Origin: JBGVMW01 sp045125095
Lineage (GTDB): Bacteria > Bacillota > Clostridia > Lachnospirales > Lachnospiraceae
NCBI GenBank assembly: GCA_045125095.1
Contig: JBGVMW010000211.1
Coordinates: 1-8,189, forward strand
Reading direction: 5' to 3'
DNA length: 8,189 bases
The translations under genes were made by a program, and so were the position numbers. The notes below the pieces were generated by a model. It saw nothing but the letters and a program-made list of their open reading frames with translations. It searched no databases and was not told the origin of the DNA. Shown here piece by piece: positions 7,430-8,189 of the stretch; the stretch's first letter is position 1; every line of letters starts with the position of its first letter.

Positions 7430-7648
7430 GGCATAGAGAGGGGCTGTAGCTTGCTATCAGAGGCAGGGCACTTAGCTGTAAGTGGTACTAAGGGATTTTG
7501 CCTATTGCTAAGGACAATCGGGAAAATATAGAACTCGCAAGCTCAGACAACTATATTTTCCCGATTAACGCAACAAACAAAATCCCTAAGGACCACTAGA
7601 CATCTAACCAACAGCCTCTGATAGCAAGCTACAGCCCCTCTCTCTGCC
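7430..7648 (+). repeat. Long hairpin 1 with conserved loops
   Basis: The outer arms 7430-7464 and 7614-7648 pair at 34 of 35 positions (T7434 faces C7644). A symmetric 16/16 internal loop follows, then arms 7481-7500 and 7578-7597 paired at 18 of 20, including the CTAAG/CTAAG A-A mismatch. Next come a 4/4 loop, TTGC/GCAA, an asymmetric loop TAAGGAC (7509-7515) against AAC (7567-7569), and a perfect 16-bp stem (7516-7531 with 7551-7566). The 19-base apical loop is AACTCGCAAGCTCAGACAA (7532-7550). No target-site duplication flanks it, so a simple terminal-inverted-repeat insertion is not supported. Confidence 0.9.
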
Positions 7649-7747
7649 TATCATAACGAAAACGCTAGTTGTTATGACATTTCGAACGGCGGTATATTTA
7701 TCAAGAATTGTAATTTGTGCGATGGCAGATTCATTAAGGCAGGCTCC

Positions 7748-7880
7748 AAGGTATAAGTGATTCTAAGAGGATTGAATTGGTGCTAAGGACAAGCGGAAAA
7801 ATATAGAACTCGCAAGCTCAAACAACTATATTTTTCCGCTTAACGCACCAATCCAACCCTCTAAGTATCACTAATACCTT
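7748..7880 (+). repeat. Long hairpin 2, paralogue of hairpin 1
   Basis: Arms 7748-7783 and 7845-7880 pair at 31 of 36 positions, again with a CTAAG/CTAAG A-A mismatch (A7765 with A7863). The same asymmetric internal loop follows, TAAGGAC (7784-7790) against AAC (7842-7844). Then come a perfect 16-bp stem (7791-7806 with 7826-7841) and a 19-base apical loop differing from hairpin 1 by one base (7807-7825). The 16-bp stems of the two hairpins differ at two pairs and both remain paired: T-A becomes G-C and G-C becomes A-T. It lacks the 35-bp outer arms of hairpin 1. Confidence 0.9.
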
Positions 7881-7935
7881 TCCGAACAGCCCTGTTTCCC
7901 AATCTTCACTGTAATCCGGATCCTACCTTTCCGAA
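7875..7935 (+). repeat. 12-nt direct repeat TACCTTTCCGAA
   Basis: TACCTTTCCGAA occurs at 7875-7886 and 7924-7935. The first copy begins in the 3' arm of hairpin 2, pairing with AAGGTA (7748-7753). The second copy could compete for the same partner, so an alternative fold is possible. Read directly; significance is unknown. Confidence 0.5.
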
Positions 7936-8060
7936 TCTGCGATCATTTTGCGTATATAATTTTACCTCCACTAAAGGCTGCTCGTGATTGTCTGCTTAAG
8001 AATATGCCATACCAACAAACGATTCTCAACAGTATAAATCTGATTGCAGCTAAGAGCCTC

Positions 8061-8076
8061 TTCTGACAATTCACTA
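8061..8076 (+). repeat. Copy 3 of TTCTGACAATTCACTA repeat
   Basis: These 16 bases are identical to 99-114. Here they lie inside the segment enclosed by the 10-bp pairing 8022-8031/8125-8134. Flanking bases diverge at once on both sides. Confidence 0.5.
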
Positions 8077-8131
8077 TCTTATCGAAACCTCTAGGATATA
8101 TCGGCATAACCGTAGTAGCTAATTTGTTGAG

Positions 8132-8167
8132 AATGCTTGCATATGACTATCACATGCAAGCATTTTT
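8132..8167 (+). terminator. Rho-independent terminator at right end
   Basis: AATGCTTGCAT (8132-8142) and ATGCAAGCATT (8154-8164) form a perfect 11-bp stem with an 11-base loop, followed by T's to 8167. No protein gene precedes it within 1 kb, which argues that something noncoding is transcribed toward it on the + strand. A gene on the - strand from beyond the window is less likely, because only A8169-rich sequence would follow in that direction without a clean T run before the stem. Confidence 0.8.
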
Positions 8168-8189
8168 GTAAATAAAAACACTTACATTC

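Larger units (their letters stand above)
7368..8168 (+). ncRNA. Candidate ~800-nt structured noncoding RNA region
   Basis: About 800 bases contain no credible protein gene but carry dense, nested complementarity. The elements are GCACA/TGTGC (7373-7400), the large hairpin at 7430-7648, a 7-bp hairpin TCATAAC/GTTATGA (7651-7677) and the second large hairpin at 7748-7880. GCAGATTC (7725-7732) pairs with GAATCTGC (7933-7940) around hairpin 2, and ATTCTCAACA (8022-8031) pairs with TGTTGAGAAT (8125-8134). ACCGCC (7423-7428) can also pair with GGCGGT (7688-7693), enclosing hairpin 1 and the small hairpin. The region ends in a terminator. I found no convincing promoter after 7300; a lone TATAAT at 7955-7960 has no -35 partner. 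One long RNA, two separate elements, or non-transcribed repeats are all possible. The + strand is inferred from the terminator. Confidence 0.45.

Noticed and set aside
7430..7648. Hairpin 1 as a transposon or MITE with 35-bp terminal inverted repeats
   Set aside because: No target-site duplication is visible, and the complementarity continues through most of the element down to the apical loop, unlike a typical terminal-repeat element.
7955..7960. TATAAT as a promoter inside the structured block
   Set aside because: No -35-like hexamer lies 15-19 bases upstream and there is no extended -10 TG.
7301..8189. CRISPR array, group II intron or retron
   Set aside because: There are no regularly spaced identical repeats, no recognisable intron domain V and no reverse transcriptase gene in the window.

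Overview
The window reads like chromosome from a low-GC Gram-positive anaerobe of the Clostridia, most likely Lachnospiraceae. This is inferred from the AT-rich composition, strong GGAGG-type ribosome binding sites, sigma-A-type promoters, a tRNA gene without encoded CCA, a lipoprotein with a cysteine/histidine motif I associate with that group, and a long DUF815 ATPase. All supported genes lie on the + strand.

Positions 1-1005 hold a stem-loop at the left edge, a membrane-anchored protein of unknown function (170-889) and a rho-independent terminator (961-1005). Positions 1102-5549 hold a compact three-gene operon: a secreted lipoprotein, an ABC ATPase, and a large two-repeat ABC-2-type permease. 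Gene junctions are a 1-nt gap and a 23-nt overlap. The ATPase and permease should form one membrane transporter, with the lipoprotein acting outside the cell; the substrate is unknown. Compared with its own first half, the permease lacks the last membrane helix of its second half. The DNA where that tail should be carries a strong promoter (5633-5660) for the next gene.

Positions 5790-7106 encode a DUF815 AAA-type ATPase transcribed separately. A tRNA-Gly(GCC) gene follows at 7196-7267 with its own promoter and a perfect terminator.

From 7301 to the right edge there is no credible protein gene. Instead there are two long related hairpins (7430-7648 and 7748-7880). They share an identical asymmetric internal loop and a nearly identical 19-nt apical loop, while the stems differ by compensating changes. 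Further downstream come additional pairings and a strong terminator at 8132-8167. This is the most unusual part of the window. It could be a structured noncoding RNA of roughly 800 nt, or two copies of a hairpin repeat family. A 16-nt sequence near its right end recurs near the left edge of the window, also downstream of a hairpin, so a second copy of this intergenic block may end at position ~114.
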